The notes beneath the pieces were generated by a model that worked only from the letters and a program-made list of their open reading frames with translations, did no database searches and was not told where the DNA came from. A program made the position numbers and the translations under genes. Below are positions 9,245 through 18,130 of a DNA stretch of 64,000 nucleotides, in pieces. The DNA comes from Cytobacillus pseudoceanisediminis (GTDB lineage Bacteria > Bacillota > Bacilli > Bacillales > Cytobacillaceae), in contig NZ_CP097349.1 of NCBI RefSeq assembly GCF_023516215.1, positions 682,001 through 746,000 on the forward strand, given 5' to 3'. The stretch's first letter is position 1; every line of letters starts with the position of its first letter.

Positions 9245-9787
9245 ATGAGTATAGGTGCAAATTATCTAATGATCGTAAAGAAAAGATTCCAGGCAGTGAA
9301 GGAATTAGCGGATATAACCATTCAGCGGCTTTCCAATGAGGAATTGAATTGGGCTTGCAATGAAGAGTCCAATAGTACAGCGGTAATTATCAGGCATATG
9401 AGCGGCAATATGGTTTCACGGTGGACCAATTTTTTGACATCAGATGGAGAAAAGCCTTATCGAAACAGGGATGAGGAGTTTTCAACAGCCACAGCCACAA
9501 AGGATGAACTATTATTGATTTGGGAAAAAGGGTGGAAAGTACTGTTTTCCGCTTTAGATAGTTTAAAAGAGGAGGATCTGCTTAAAAATATCACTATTCG
9601 AGGCGAGAGCCATCTAGTTATGGATGCAATAGAAAGGCAGATGGCCCATTATTCTTACCATGTTGGACAGATTGTTTATATCGGCAAGCTATTAAAAAAC
9701 GAAGAGTGGGAAAGTCTCAGTATTCCGAGAGGGAAATCCGATGAATTTCTTAAGGAAATGCTCGACAAGCACGATGCCGGAAAATAG
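9245..9787 (+). CDS. DUF1572 / DinB-superfamily protein
   Basis: A 180-residue all-helical protein of the DinB/YfiT four-helix-bundle type, DUF1572 branch. IIRHMSGNMVSRWTNFLTSDGE carries a His of the presumed metal triad. The second His region is QMAHYSYHVGQIVYIGKLL near residues 128-146. The family is likely metal-binding and often thiol-linked, but the substrate is not known. The ATG follows AAGGAGG. It lies immediately after tandem array A. Confidence 0.85.
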   Translation: MSIGANYLMIVKKRFQAVKELADITIQRLSNEELNWACNEESNSTAVIIRHMSGNMVSRWTNFLTSDGEKPYRNRDEEFSTATATKDELLLIWEKGWKVLFSALDSLKEEDLLKNITIRGESHLVMDAIERQMAHYSYHVGQIVYIGKLLKNEEWESLSIPRGKSDEFLKEMLDKHDAGK

Positions 9788-9826
9788 GATAGGCAGTGCA
9801 TTATTTGCAATTGAGGAGGGAAATCA

Positions 9827-10012
9827 TTGAGTAAACTAAGAATATCGCTGGCGGCAGGCAACATTTTAATTTCCCTTTATATGTTAATCACCCAAAGCTT
9901 TGATTGGATTCCATTTAGTTCTTTTCTTTTAGGCATGTTAATGCTGGTGATAGGCTGGGAAGAGCTGAAGAAAGGCAAAAGGGGATTCTTTTTCATCACG
10001 CTTCAAACATAA
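9827..10012 (+). CDS. Small two-helix membrane protein (DUF3953-like)
   Basis: A 61-residue protein with two hydrophobic helices (about 5-22 and 28-45) and a basic GWEELKKGKRG tail. The TTG start follows GAGGAGGG with normal spacing. The GWEELKKG motif resembles YczI/DUF3953 proteins, a tentative match. It lies between the DUF1572 gene and amj. Confidence 0.6.
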   Translation: MSKLRISLAAGNILISLYMLITQSFDWIPFSSFLLGMLMLVIGWEELKKGKRGFFFITLQT

Positions 10013-10048
10013 TTAGCCTAATGGTATAATAAGGAAAAATCGAAAGAA

Positions 10049-10873
10049 GTGTTCTTTTTGGATCTTATGACGGGGAAAATCGTGTTTACTTCTTTATTTA
10101 TTATCCTTATACATAGTATTGAAACACTGGCTTATGCAGTCCGATTATCGGGTGCCAGGGTCAAGCTGATAGCATCAGGGCTTTCTTTGTTCAGTACCAT
10201 TGTCATTGTTTCACGAATGGCAAACATGGGGCAGCAGCCTTTGCTTGGCAGTATTATTGATACAGCGCCTGAACAAAACTTTCTCGTTTATGTGGAAAGC
10301 CAATTCAGGGTGTTAATAGGGGCATCCACAATAGGAACCATAATTGGAATTCTATTGCTCCCAACATTCATAGCCATTTTCTCAAGAGCGATTATCCGTC
10401 TTGCCGATGAGGAAGGGTCGGTTCCTTCATTACTGAAAATCGGGTTTAATTGGAAATCGGCAAAGAGAATGGTTAAACATTTTAAAATTCCGAGAATCTC
10501 CTATTTAAATGGGCTTAAACTTAGTGAAATTCCAAAACGGCTATTTTTATTCAATATGTTTGTAACAGCCATATATACAATTGGAGTACTGGCAGCCTTA
10601 TATGCTTCCCTGCTTACAACGGCTAGCTCAAATACTGCTGTAATGGCATCCGGACTCATAAACGGTGTGGCAACGATTCTTCTATCCATTTTTGTGGACC
10701 CGAAAATTTCTGTTATGTCAGATAATGTGGTGCACGGGAAGGCCAAGTATTCGAATTTAAAAGGAATTTCGATTATGATGGTTACCTCCAGATTGATTGG
10801 AACAGTCCTTGCACAAATCATGTTTATACCCGGTGCATATTACATAGCCTGGGCTTCAAAGTTTTTTGTATAA
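10049..10873 (+). CDS. amj: Lipid II flippase of the Amj family
   Basis: A 274-residue polytopic protein. The N-terminal HSIETLAYAVRLSGARVK, the SRMANMGQQPLLGSIID stretch, and the later VDPKISVMSDNVVHGK motif match Amj (YdaH of B. subtilis). Amj is the alternate lipid II flippase acting alongside MurJ in peptidoglycan synthesis at the cytoplasmic membrane; in B. subtilis it is controlled by SigM. I see no clear SigM promoter here. The start is GTG at 10049. The terminator after it is shared with the convergent DedA gene. Confidence 0.85.
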   Translation: MFFLDLMTGKIVFTSLFIILIHSIETLAYAVRLSGARVKLIASGLSLFSTIVIVSRMANMGQQPLLGSIIDTAPEQNFLVYVESQFRVLIGASTIGTIIGILLLPTFIAIFSRAIIRLADEEGSVPSLLKIGFNWKSAKRMVKHFKIPRISYLNGLKLSEIPKRLFLFNMFVTAIYTIGVLAALYASLLTTASSNTAVMASGLINGVATILLSIFVDPKISVMSDNVVHGKAKYSNLKGISIMMVTSRLIGTVLAQIMFIPGAYYIAWASKFFV

Positions 10874-10884
10874 AACATAAATAG

Positions 10885-10912
10885 AAACGGCACTGTCCAT
10901 CCAGTGCCGTTT
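10885..10912 (+). terminator. Bidirectional terminator between amj and dedA
   Basis: AAACGGCACTG and CAGTGCCGTTT form an 11-bp perfect stem between convergent genes. Confidence 0.9.
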
Positions 10913-10922
10913 CCATTTAAAT

Positions 10923-11534
10923 TTATATACTTTGGCTTTTTTTGCGCTTGTTTACATATTTGTAAGTGAACACTATAATGACTGCTGCAATGATGATCAG
11001 GGCTAGAGGCAGGGCATAGCTATTAAAAATTTCCTCTGCTTCTTTGTAGTGAGGGCCCAGTTTATATCCTAAATAAACATAGAATGCGGTAATCGGCAGC
11101 ATTGCGAGGAATGTATAGATAGAGAACTTCCACACATTCATTTTGGCCATCCCGCATGGAATGGAAATCGCAGTACGGACAACTGGCATAAATCGGGCGA
11201 AGAAAGCTACCCCTGCGCCATATTTTTCAAAAAACTTGTCCGAAGCATCAATCTGTTTTTGAGAAACCAAGAAATATTTTCCGTATTTTAAAACCATTGG
11301 ACGGCCGCCATATCTGCCCAATGCATATAAAGTCAGCGGTCCAATCGTTCCTCCCACTGTACCTGCTAATACGACTAAATAATAATTAAAGTCTCCCTGG
11401 AAGACCCAAAAGCCCGCCAAAGGAAGAACCACTTCTGCCGGGATAAATTCAAAGCATAATGAAAGCAAAATACCAAAGTAAGAAAACTGTTTTAAGAAAT
11501 CAATAAAGCTGATAATAATTTCTGACATAGCCAC
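10923..11534 (-). CDS. DedA-family membrane protein
   Basis: A 203-residue member of the DedA/VTT superfamily. It has the characteristic FEFIPAEVVLPLAGF segment, the GGTIGPLTLYALGRYGG motif, and FFARFMPVVRTAISIPCGMAKM, which includes the conserved Arg and Pro. Members act as lipid scramblases or transporters and affect membrane energetics and undecaprenyl-phosphate recycling. Its neighbour amj handles lipid II, so both may serve envelope lipid traffic (inference). Confidence 0.92.
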   Translation of the reverse strand: MAMSEIIISFIDFLKQFSYFGILLSLCFEFIPAEVVLPLAGFWVFQGDFNYYLVVLAGTVGGTIGPLTLYALGRYGGRPMVLKYGKYFLVSQKQIDASDKFFEKYGAGVAFFARFMPVVRTAISIPCGMAKMNVWKFSIYTFLAMLPITAFYVYLGYKLGPHYKEAEEIFNSYALPLALIIIAAVIIVFTYKYVNKRKKSQSI

Positions 11535-11557
11535 ACATCCTGTTGATTAATAAGAAA

Positions 11558-11610
11558 AGCGCAAGCGCCTTGCCCACCCCGACACCTCGAGGGGGCAGGC
11601 TGCTTGCGCT
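11558..11610. repeat. REP-like palindromic element
   Basis: A 9-bp perfect inverted repeat (AGCGCAAGC at 11558, GCTTGCGCT at 11602) encloses a GC-rich loop with CACCCCGACACC and GAGGGGGCAGGC. The GC content contrasts with the surrounding AT-rich intergenic DNA. It resembles the dispersed 'GCGCAAGCGCC' palindromic repeats I associate with Bacillaceae. Only one copy was seen in this window. Confidence 0.55.
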
Positions 11611-11706
11611 GGACAATTCACGAAATTAAAAGATATAAAACGTACATAAGTCAGTCTAACGGGTAATAGGAAAACAATCAAGTATTTATATAGACAGGCA
11701 AAAAAG

Positions 11707-11740
11707 AAACGGCAGCTGCCGTAACCGGAGCCGCCGTTTT
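11707..11740 (-). terminator. Intrinsic terminator of the CNNM/CBS gene
   Basis: An imperfect stem AAACGGC...GCCGTTT, with inner GGCTCC/GGCAGC pairing, has a T-rich tail on the minus strand just past the stop codon. Confidence 0.75.
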
Positions 11741-11742
11741 TC

Positions 11743-13053
11743 CTAGCTTAATTGGGGCTTGCTTTTAAAAACTTCCAGATAATGCAGCTGGTGCCCATCT
11801 TTTTCGTGGACTTTAAATGTAAATCCATCTGCTTCAATCTCTGTTCCTATCTCTGCTTCCATATGCTGTGTCAGGAACCAGCCGCCGATTGTATCAACGT
11901 CTTCATGCTCAAAATCTGTGCCAAGCAGATTATTGACATCGTCTATAAGAAGCTTGGAATCCAGAATATAGTGGTTATCGTTAAGCTTTCTAATTTCAGG
12001 AACCTCATCTTCATCAAATTCATCACGGATTTCTCCGACAATTTCTTCAAGAATGTCTTCGACAGTCACCAATCCGGAAGTTCCGCCATATTCATCCATT
12101 AAAATGGCAATATGGATGCGTTCTTTTTGCATTTTGACTAGCAGGTCATGAATCGGAATGCTTTCAATTACATGGATAACCGGGTTAATAAACGAGTCAA
12201 GCTCAAGATTCTCCGGGGTGATCCTGTTTGTAAGACTGGCCGTCAGAAATTCTTTTACATTAATAAACCCTCGGATATTGTCCTTATCCCCATCTTCCAC
12301 TGGATATCGTGTGTAATTCTCTCTCTGGATTGTTTGCATAATATCTTCTATTGTGTCATCAGAAGCAATCGTAATCATTTCAGTACGCGGAACCATGATT
12401 TCTTTTGCAATTCTTTCATCAAATTCAAAGATATTGTTCACGTACTTTAACTCATTTTTATTGATCTCACCGCTTTTATAACTCTCGGATAAAAGAATTC
12501 GCAGTTCTTCTTCGGAATGGGCGATCTCATGCTCAGAAGCCGGTTTTAAACCAAATATGCCAACCAGTACCCGAGCAGATCCGTTTAAGAACCAAATGAA
12601 AGGGAACATCAAACGGTAGAACCAAATAATCGGCGCTGCGAACGCCATTGTAACAGCCTCAGCTTTTTGAATGGCAACGGTTTTTGGTGCAAGCTCACCT
12701 ACAACCACATGCAGGAAGGTGACTAAAGCAAAGGCTATGCCGAAGGATAAAATATGGGTAAGCGATTCGGCAATCTCAAATCTTTCAAATACCGGGTGCA
12801 ATAACTTTTCGACAGTAGGCTCACCAAGCCAGCCCAGCCCTAATGCGGTAATGGTTATTCCCAATTGACAGGCTGATAAATACTCATCAAGGTGAGTGAC
12901 GACTCTCTTAGCTGAAATAGCCCTTTTATTGCCCTCAGCAATCAGTTGATCAATTCGGGAAACACGTACTTTTACAATCGCAAACTCAGTTGCTACGAAG
13001 AATGCGGTTAATGCTATTAATAGTGCAATCAGTAATAAATTTATGGTTGTCAA
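11743..13053 (-). CDS. CNNM/CBS-domain (hemolysin-family) transporter
   Basis: A 436-residue protein: an N-terminal CNNM (DUF21) membrane domain (about 1-190; [54 protein letters not shown]), a CBS pair (about 205-330; [43 protein letters not shown]), and a C-terminal CorC_HlyC domain (about 345-430). Members related to MpfA/YugS export Mg2+. The annotated start is a TTG with a weak ribosome site. A strong AGGAGG lies instead before a nine-codon ORF ending over that TTG (see next entry), so the true N-terminus is uncertain. Confidence 0.9.
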   Translation of the reverse strand: MTTINLLLIALLIALTAFFVATEFAIVKVRVSRIDQLIAEGNKRAISAKRVVTHLDEYLSACQLGITITALGLGWLGEPTVEKLLHPVFERFEIAESLTHILSFGIAFALVTFLHVVVGELAPKTVAIQKAEAVTMAFAAPIIWFYRLMFPFIWFLNGSARVLVGIFGLKPASEHEIAHSEEELRILLSESYKSGEINKNELKYVNNIFEFDERIAKEIMVPRTEMITIASDDTIEDIMQTIQRENYTRYPVEDGDKDNIRGFINVKEFLTASLTNRITPENLELDSFINPVIHVIESIPIHDLLVKMQKERIHIAILMDEYGGTSGLVTVEDILEEIVGEIRDEFDEDEVPEIRKLNDNHYILDSKLLIDDVNNLLGTDFEHEDVDTIGGWFLTQHMEAEIGTEIEADGFTFKVHEKDGHQLHYLEVFKSKPQLS

Positions 13054-13079
13054 CGAGCAGTCTTACTAAAGTAAGACAT
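13050..13079 (-). CDS. Nine-residue leader ORF, or N-terminal extension of the CNNM gene
   Basis: ATG at 13079 follows a near-perfect AGGAGG. It encodes MSYFSKTAR and stops at a TGA that overlaps the TTG start of the CNNM gene (TTGA). Either it is a coupled leader peptide, or one missing T after CGT breaks a protein that begins [14 protein letters not shown]. The second reading fits the single-base losses seen across the window. Confidence 0.4.
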   Translation of the reverse strand: MSYFSKTAR

Positions 13080-13155
13080 ACACCTCCTAAAATGGTTATA
13101 ATCCTTATAAAGTTCACTACTTAAATTGTGCCCAAATAGATATCCATAATGCTCC

Positions 13156-13178
13156 AAAAACCCAAAAAACGTTTTGGG
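13156..13178 (-). terminator. Putative terminator of the MerR gene
   Basis: On the minus strand CCCAAAA-CG-TTTTTTGGG forms a stem followed by TTTTT. It sits just past the MerR stop codon. Confidence 0.55.
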
Positions 13179-13186
13179 ACAGGATA

Positions 13187-13586
13187 TCAGTTGAGCAATA
13201 AAAGCAATGTTTGAATTAATGATAAGCTTTCATGTGAAATATTCTTTTTGACATATTCGTATTTTTCGGGATCAGATTTTTTAAGCTGTGAAAGTGCTTT
13301 TGTCACATCTTCCTCCAGATCCTGAATTTTGAGCCTTAGTTCAAGAACATCTACCTCTTCAGAAAATCGGCCGATAACTTTTTCTTTATTTCCTCCAGCG
13401 ACAAACCATCCGCTTTACATTTTTCGATAAAAGCAATACGTTCGATGGCGGAATAATCATAATAGCGATAATTTGAAGGGGAACGTTCTGCTTTTAGCAG
13501 TCCGAGTGAAGTATAGTAATCAATCGTTCTCTTAGTAACCTTTGCTTTTTCAGCCAATTCTCCTATTCTTAACTTCTCAGCCCCAT
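13187..13586 (-). CDS. MerR-family transcriptional regulator, frame broken twice
   Basis: The joined protein is about 133 residues. ATG at 13586 has a GGAGG site but stops after a few codons. One more G in its G run gives MGAEKLRIGELAEKAKVTKRTIDYYTSLGLL, the classic MerR helix-turn-helix. A second break at the T5 run 13379-13383 (A5 on the coding strand) leaves a stop at 13351. One more A there continues the protein as a Leu-rich coiled coil (ELRLKIQDLEEDVTKAL) to a stop at 13187. No Cys-rich effector loop is seen, so it is not a typical metal sensor. Its target is unknown. Confidence 0.75.
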
Positions 13587-13696
13587 GAGGATTCCTCCAA
13601 ACTGTTACGTGATGGTTATGAATCTAATTATACTAAAAAATAATAGAAAATCAATGAATTTGAATAATGAAACAAGCAGGGAGGAAGAGATTTCCA

Positions 13697-13725
13697 CAAA
13701 AAAATAACACCGGATAACCGGTGCT
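13697..13725 (-). terminator. Intrinsic terminator of the symporter gene
   Basis: AGCACCGG-TTAT-CCGGTGTT on the minus strand is followed by ATTTTTTT. Confidence 0.85.
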
Positions 13726-13734
13726 ATTTTGCAT

Positions 13735-14956
13735 TCAGGCTTTAACGGCCTCTTTCTTTGCTTCCGTTTCCGCTACAATTACTGCACAGGCAGCATCACC
13801 TGTAATATTAACTGCTGTTCGCGTCATATCAAGCAGACGGTCAATCCCAATGATTAATGCGATACCTTCAACAGGAAGATTGACAGAGTTAAGAACCATC
13901 GCTAGCATAATCAAACCGACACCAGGCACACCAGCTGTACCAACGCTGGCAAGAACGGCAGTAAGGACAACCGTGATTAGCTGTGTCAATGTTAAATCAA
14001 CATTATATACCTGGGCAATGAAAATAGTTGCAACTCCCTGCATGATGGCTGTTCCATCCATGTTGATGGTTGCACCGAGAGGCTGAACAAAGCTGCTGAT
14101 TGATTCAGGAACTTTCAGATTTTTTGGGCCGTATTCATGGAAATCGGCAGAGTCGCATTACTGCTTGATGTACTGAAAGCAACCCCCATGGCCGGCGCAA
14201 AGCCTTTAAAGAACCATAGCGGGTTTTTCTTTGCAAGTAAAGCAATAGAACCTCCATAGGTTAAAATCGCATGTATAAATAACGCAAGAAGAACTACGAT
14301 CATATAAAGTCCCATAGCTTTAATGGCACTTAGACCCTGACTTCCTACAGCAGAAACGATAAGTCCAAACGTTCCATAAGGAGCGAACCTCATAACCAGG
14401 TTAACAAGGTACATCATCATGTCATTGCCTTGTTCAATAAGGTTTAATATACCTTTTGTTTTATTGCCGAGCATGGTTAATGCAAATCCGACAAAAATAG
14501 AAAAAGTGATAATCTGAAGCATATTGCCTTCCGTGAAGGCTTTTACCGGATTGGTTGGAATAATATTTAATAGTGTCTCTGAGACAGGAGGAGCTTCCTT
14601 CGATTCGTACTCCACGTTTGTTACGTCAAATTCACCAACGTTTCCTGGCTGGAAAACAGCTGCCAAAGCAAGACCTATGACGATTGCAATGCTGGTGGTA
14701 ACCAGGAAGTAGGAGATTGTCTTAATCCCAATTCTTCCCAACTTCTTAGGATCACCGAGGCCTGCTGTTCCAAGGGTGATGGAAAAGAAGACGATCGGAA
14801 CAACCAGCATATTGATGAGATTTAAAAAGATTTTTCCCAGCGGAGTAAACAAAAACTTGTCAAGCTCGGGGAAAATGCCAGGTGCAAATAAATTAATCAA
14901 CAGCCCTGTGATTCCCCCGCGATCAAAGCAAGAATAATTTTAGTAGATAATTTCAT
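13735..14956 (-). CDS. Glutamate/aspartate-type sodium or proton symporter, frame broken twice
   Basis: Joined, this is a DAACS-family transporter of about 407 residues. ATG at 14956 follows GGAGGAACGTGT and gives [14 protein letters not shown], then breaks at the C5 run 14914-14918. The middle runs to 14115 ([19 protein letters not shown]) and breaks at the T6 run 14120-14125. The C-terminal part follows ([16 protein letters not shown], then [16 protein letters not shown]). The Ser-rich hairpin and NMDGT motif form the binding site. The Arg in DMTRT matches the residue that binds the acidic side chain in GltPh-type proteins, supporting glutamate or aspartate as substrate. A c-di-AMP riboswitch lies upstream. 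Confidence 0.88.
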
Positions 14957-15069
14957 ACACGTTCCTCCAATGAAATAAATGATGTAAAAAAATGTAAATC
15001 GCGCACAAAAAATATTTTGCCTTTCCTATAATACCCCCAAAAAACATAAACCTAACTAAAAAAGGCAAC

Positions 15070-15098
15070 AAAAAAACACAGAGGTAATAACCACTGTG
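15070..15098 (-). terminator. Riboswitch-linked terminator before the symporter
   Basis: On the minus strand CACAGTGG-TTATTA-CCTCTGTG (one T-T mismatch) is followed by seven T. It lies just downstream of the c-di-AMP aptamer and is the likely expression platform for ligand-induced termination. Confidence 0.8.
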
Positions 15099-15104
15099 CA
15101 TTTA

Positions 15105-15232
15105 TGCAGTGTTCCCTCTCAACACGCTTACGAGGTTAGCTGTCGGGTTCGGGTCTTGAGAGTACCCTACCTGTAAAAGGATTCACCCCAGGTACTTTTG
15201 TTAAAAAAGTACAGTTGGTTCCCCCGCTCAAT
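15105..15232 (-). promoter_or_regulatory. c-di-AMP (ydaO/yuaA) riboswitch
   Basis: Reading the minus strand from 15232, the ydaO/yuaA signature blocks come in order: GAGCGGGGGAACCAA, CTGGGGTGAATCC, GGGTACTCTCAAGACCC, GAACCCGACAGCTAACCTCG and TAAGCGT...GAGAGG. A terminator follows. The class binds c-di-AMP and normally shuts genes off when c-di-AMP is high. It faces the acidic amino-acid symporter that starts 114 bp past the terminator. Confidence 0.93.
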
Positions 15233-15388
15233 TAAGATTAAGCGAAAATTATTAATGTTTTTTTAATATATTAACAATAATCATAAAAGTTGTAAATCAT
15301 ACGATTTTCTTATCTAGGTTTACTAAGGTTACTATAATTCAAATAGTAATTTAATAGGAAAGGTCAATTTGGTTTTTTAGCAATAAGA

Positions 15389-15574
15389 TTAGAAGTTAAG
15401 CCAGCTTAAAAGAGGATGTCTTTTTTTGTCTTTCACTTTCAATTCCTTCTTATTCAGCTTGTCTTCATGTTCGGCCAGCCACTCTTTTAACTCTTCTTTG
15501 TCCTTGCATTGCGTATAATAAGTCTCGCCGTTTTTCCCAGTGGCACTTACAACATATCTGCATGTATTTCCCAT
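15389..15574 (-). CDS. Small conserved-looking hypothetical protein
   Basis: A 61-residue charged protein (CRYVVSATGKNGETYYTQCKDKEELKEWLAEHE) with two Cys and a basic C-terminus ending in LSWLNF. Its composition suggests a soluble globular protein. I do not recognise the family. It stands alone between the riboswitch and an acetyltransferase gene. A short plus-strand stretch at 15645-15770 translates to plausible protein (FGDIADENMPEKIQ) but has no start and may be a remnant. Confidence 0.55.
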   Translation of the reverse strand: MGNTCRYVVSATGKNGETYYTQCKDKEELKEWLAEHEDKLNKKELKVKDKKRHPLLSWLNF

Positions 15575-15771
15575 AAAGCACCCTTTTCAAAGTAATTTCT
15601 TTTAGAATTATAACAAGATTTATGACAATGTCCACCATTATTTTTTTGGATTATGAGTATATTGGCTTTGGGGATATTGCTGATGAAAATATGCCTGAAA
15701 AAATTCAGGTAAGATATCCGCTGAATTATTGTCGCTTCTGCATTTATCCAATTGGTCCGGCAGCTTATTGA

Positions 15772-16355
15772 TTACTGGGAAAGTTTTTTCCTGTTGTCTG
15801 TTCCAGGGGAATGGCCTTTCTTATTTGCGCGGGAAACTGTAATAAAGCCGTCGAGAATCTCATGACTAACAGTAAACCCTTTGCGAGTATAAAATTCAAG
15901 AGCCTCTGTATTCCTATTTGATACATAGATAAAATAATCTTCCACATCTTTGAATTGGCTTAACCATTCCATCGACATGTTAGAAAGAACTGATCCAATT
16001 CCATATGGTCTGTAGCATTTTTTATAAAGAATTGAGATAAGCAGCCAACATGGCTTTTCCCGACTGAAGTCAGATCAAAAAAAGTGGCGAAATCATTGGA
16101 GCTGGCTTCCTTAGGAGAAACATTGGAATAGACATAGCCCGCGATTTCTTCATCGTCCTTAACGATCTCTAAATAATTATGTAAAGCTGATTTTACGGAT
16201 GGAATCATTCTAGTTTCAAAATTCATGCTGTCAAAACGCTCAGGTGTTATATGTGCCTTAGATTTCTGAAAAGCCATCAGCTTATTGCATAAATCCCGGC
16301 AAAGTCTGATTTTCTCTTCTGTTATCACTTCATATTTTAAATTCATCCTATTCAC
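15772..16355 (-). CDS. GNAT-family N-acetyltransferase, frame broken
   Basis: The N-terminal frame (start 16355) runs to 15960 and the C-terminal frame to 15772. Reading the second frame upstream to about 16047 gives KKCYRPYGIGSVLSN, an acetyl-CoA pyrophosphate-loop motif, then SNRNTEALEFYTRKGF, the usual GNAT end. The joined length is about 194 residues. One missing base near 16047 restores it. The substrate is unknown. A divergent GNAT gene lies upstream. Confidence 0.75.
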
Positions 16356-16461
16356 CCCTAGTTAAATTTTAAATTGGAAGGTCTTCATTCGTCCAAAAAA
16401 GAGGGAATTTATCCTTGATAGAGAAGTTTATCTTAAAACTAATATAAAAAGAGGGACCATA

Positions 16462-16911
16462 ATGATTAGGGAAATTGATATTAAAGATCGAAAAGCTGCT
16501 GTGCAAGTTCTAAGTGTCCAGCTTCCTGCGTATAAAATTGAGGCTGAAATCATTGGATGTCCTGATTTACCGCCTTTGAAGGATACGGCTGATGACTTGC
16601 GAATAACCGGAGAAACCTTCCTGGGGTATTTTATAGGTGAAAAATTATGCGGTGTGATTTCTTTTAAAGAGGAAAATAATGTTTTAGATATTCATAGACT
16701 GATTGTGCATCCTGAACATTTTAGAAAGGGAATTGCACAAAAGCTGCTGAACTTCATTGAACTGAGGCCGATGAATGAAAAAATGATTGTCACAACAGGC
16801 TCTAAGAATACCCCTGCTGTCACTTTTTATTTAAAGAATGGTTTTAAAGAGCTGAAGAAAATGGAAATAAATGAATCACTGACTATTACTGCTTTTGAAA
16901 AATATTTATAA
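16462..16911 (+). CDS. GNAT-family N-acetyltransferase
   Basis: An intact 149-residue acetyltransferase: GYFIGEKLCGVISFKEENN (beta 2-4), LIVHPEHFRKGIAQKLLNF (acetyl-CoA loop with the R-x-x-G-I/x-A pattern) and NTPAVTFYLKNGFKEL. The ATG is preceded by AGAGGGAC. The substrate cannot be read from the sequence. It is divergent from the broken GNAT gene next door. Confidence 0.88.
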   Translation: MIREIDIKDRKAAVQVLSVQLPAYKIEAEIIGCPDLPPLKDTADDLRITGETFLGYFIGEKLCGVISFKEENNVLDIHRLIVHPEHFRKGIAQKLLNFIELRPMNEKMIVTTGSKNTPAVTFYLKNGFKELKKMEINESLTITAFEKYL

Positions 16912-17046
16912 AATACTAAAAGATTAAGCGACTCTTTCATTTGGAGGAATCATCCTCTTTAAATCCGTTATATGTTTTTATAGAGTCTGCTATTACTGTC
17001 CCGCATTGCTTTAGGTCAATGGAATATTACTTAAAGGGGAATACTC

Positions 17047-18066
17047 ATGTTATTTAGGGATTATGATAAAAGGTTAAGGTCTGTAATTAAAAATGTTGGT
17101 TTTTCCGGTGTCGTACTTGTTAAAGAAAAGGAGGAATTGATCCTTCAATTAGCAGAGGGGGATGCTGATCGAGCAAACAAAACCCAAAATAATCCAGGTA
17201 CCAGGTTTGGCATCGCCTCCGGGTGTAAGATTTTTACGGCGGTTGGCATTTGTCAATTGGCCGAGAATGGATTCATATCATTCGAAACAAGACTTAATGA
17301 TGTATTGAAGGATGTTTTTCCCTTATTTGATGAGACAATTACCATTCATCACCTGTTAACCCATACATCCGGAGTGCCCGACTATTTTGATGAGTCAATT
17401 ATGGATGATTTTGAGGAGCTGTGGAAAGAAAGGCCAATGTATCTATTAAATCATCTGAGAGATTTTCTTCCTATGTTCCAGAATAAAAAGATGATGTTTA
17501 AGCCCGGGGAGAAATTTCATTATAATAATGCCGGATATATACTTTTGGGTTTAATTATAGAGAAGAAGACAGGACTGAGTTTCCAGGATTATATTCATTC
17601 CCAAATTTTTGAACCATGTGGAATGAAGGATTCAGGCTTTTTCCGATTTGACAATCTTCCTGAAAATACAGCAATTGGTTATATAGATAATGAAGAAGAT
17701 GGGACATGGAGAACCAATATTTATTCATTGCCCATCAGAGGCGGTTCTGACGGAGGAGCCTATGTTACTGCTCAGGATATGATCTTATTTTGGGAAGCAT
17801 TGTGTAATGATAAGCTCATGAGCGGGGAGTATACTGAAAAGCTGATGTCCCCGCATGCCAAAGCAGATGAGAATGAGTATTACGGCTACGGATTATGGAT
17901 CAAAAAGAAAAACGAAGCCATCTTCAAATATCACCTCATGGGCTATGACCCGGGAGTCAGCTTTCATTCTGCCTATTACCCTGAAAGCGGGATAACCCTT
18001 GTGGTGCCATCAAATAAATCATATGGGCCATTTACTGTAATGAAAGAAATTGAAAAGGACTTTTAG
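17047..18066 (+). CDS. Serine hydrolase, class C beta-lactamase / PBP-like fold
   Basis: A 339-residue protein with the SxxK nucleophile motif (ASGCKIF, near residue 58), the YxN motif in FHYNNAGYILLG (near 160), and an HHLLTHTSGVPDYFD segment typical of beta-lactamase-related esterases and peptidases. There is no signal peptide, so a cytosolic esterase or amidase role is likelier than antibiotic resistance (inference). The ATG follows AAGGGGAA. It stands alone, followed about 65 bp later by a DinB gene. Confidence 0.88.
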   Translation: MLFRDYDKRLRSVIKNVGFSGVVLVKEKEELILQLAEGDADRANKTQNNPGTRFGIASGCKIFTAVGICQLAENGFISFETRLNDVLKDVFPLFDETITIHHLLTHTSGVPDYFDESIMDDFEELWKERPMYLLNHLRDFLPMFQNKKMMFKPGEKFHYNNAGYILLGLIIEKKTGLSFQDYIHSQIFEPCGMKDSGFFRFDNLPENTAIGYIDNEEDGTWRTNIYSLPIRGGSDGGAYVTAQDMILFWEALCNDKLMSGEYTEKLMSPHAKADENEYYGYGLWIKKKNEAIFKYHLMGYDPGVSFHSAYYPESGITLVVPSNKSYGPFTVMKEIEKDF

Positions 18067-18130
18067 ATGAGCTAAGTACAGGTGCTTATTTTTTGTATCT
18101 GATCGGGTCTGTTTATAAAGGAGCGGTTAT

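Noticed and set aside
15645-15770. Plus-strand coding fragment (FGDIADENMPEKIQ...)
   Set aside because: Protein-like but without start, ribosome site or recognisable family; too short to annotate as a gene.
17047-18066. Calling the SxxK hydrolase a beta-lactamase resistance gene
   Set aside because: It lacks a signal peptide, and the motifs are shared by many esterases and peptidases.
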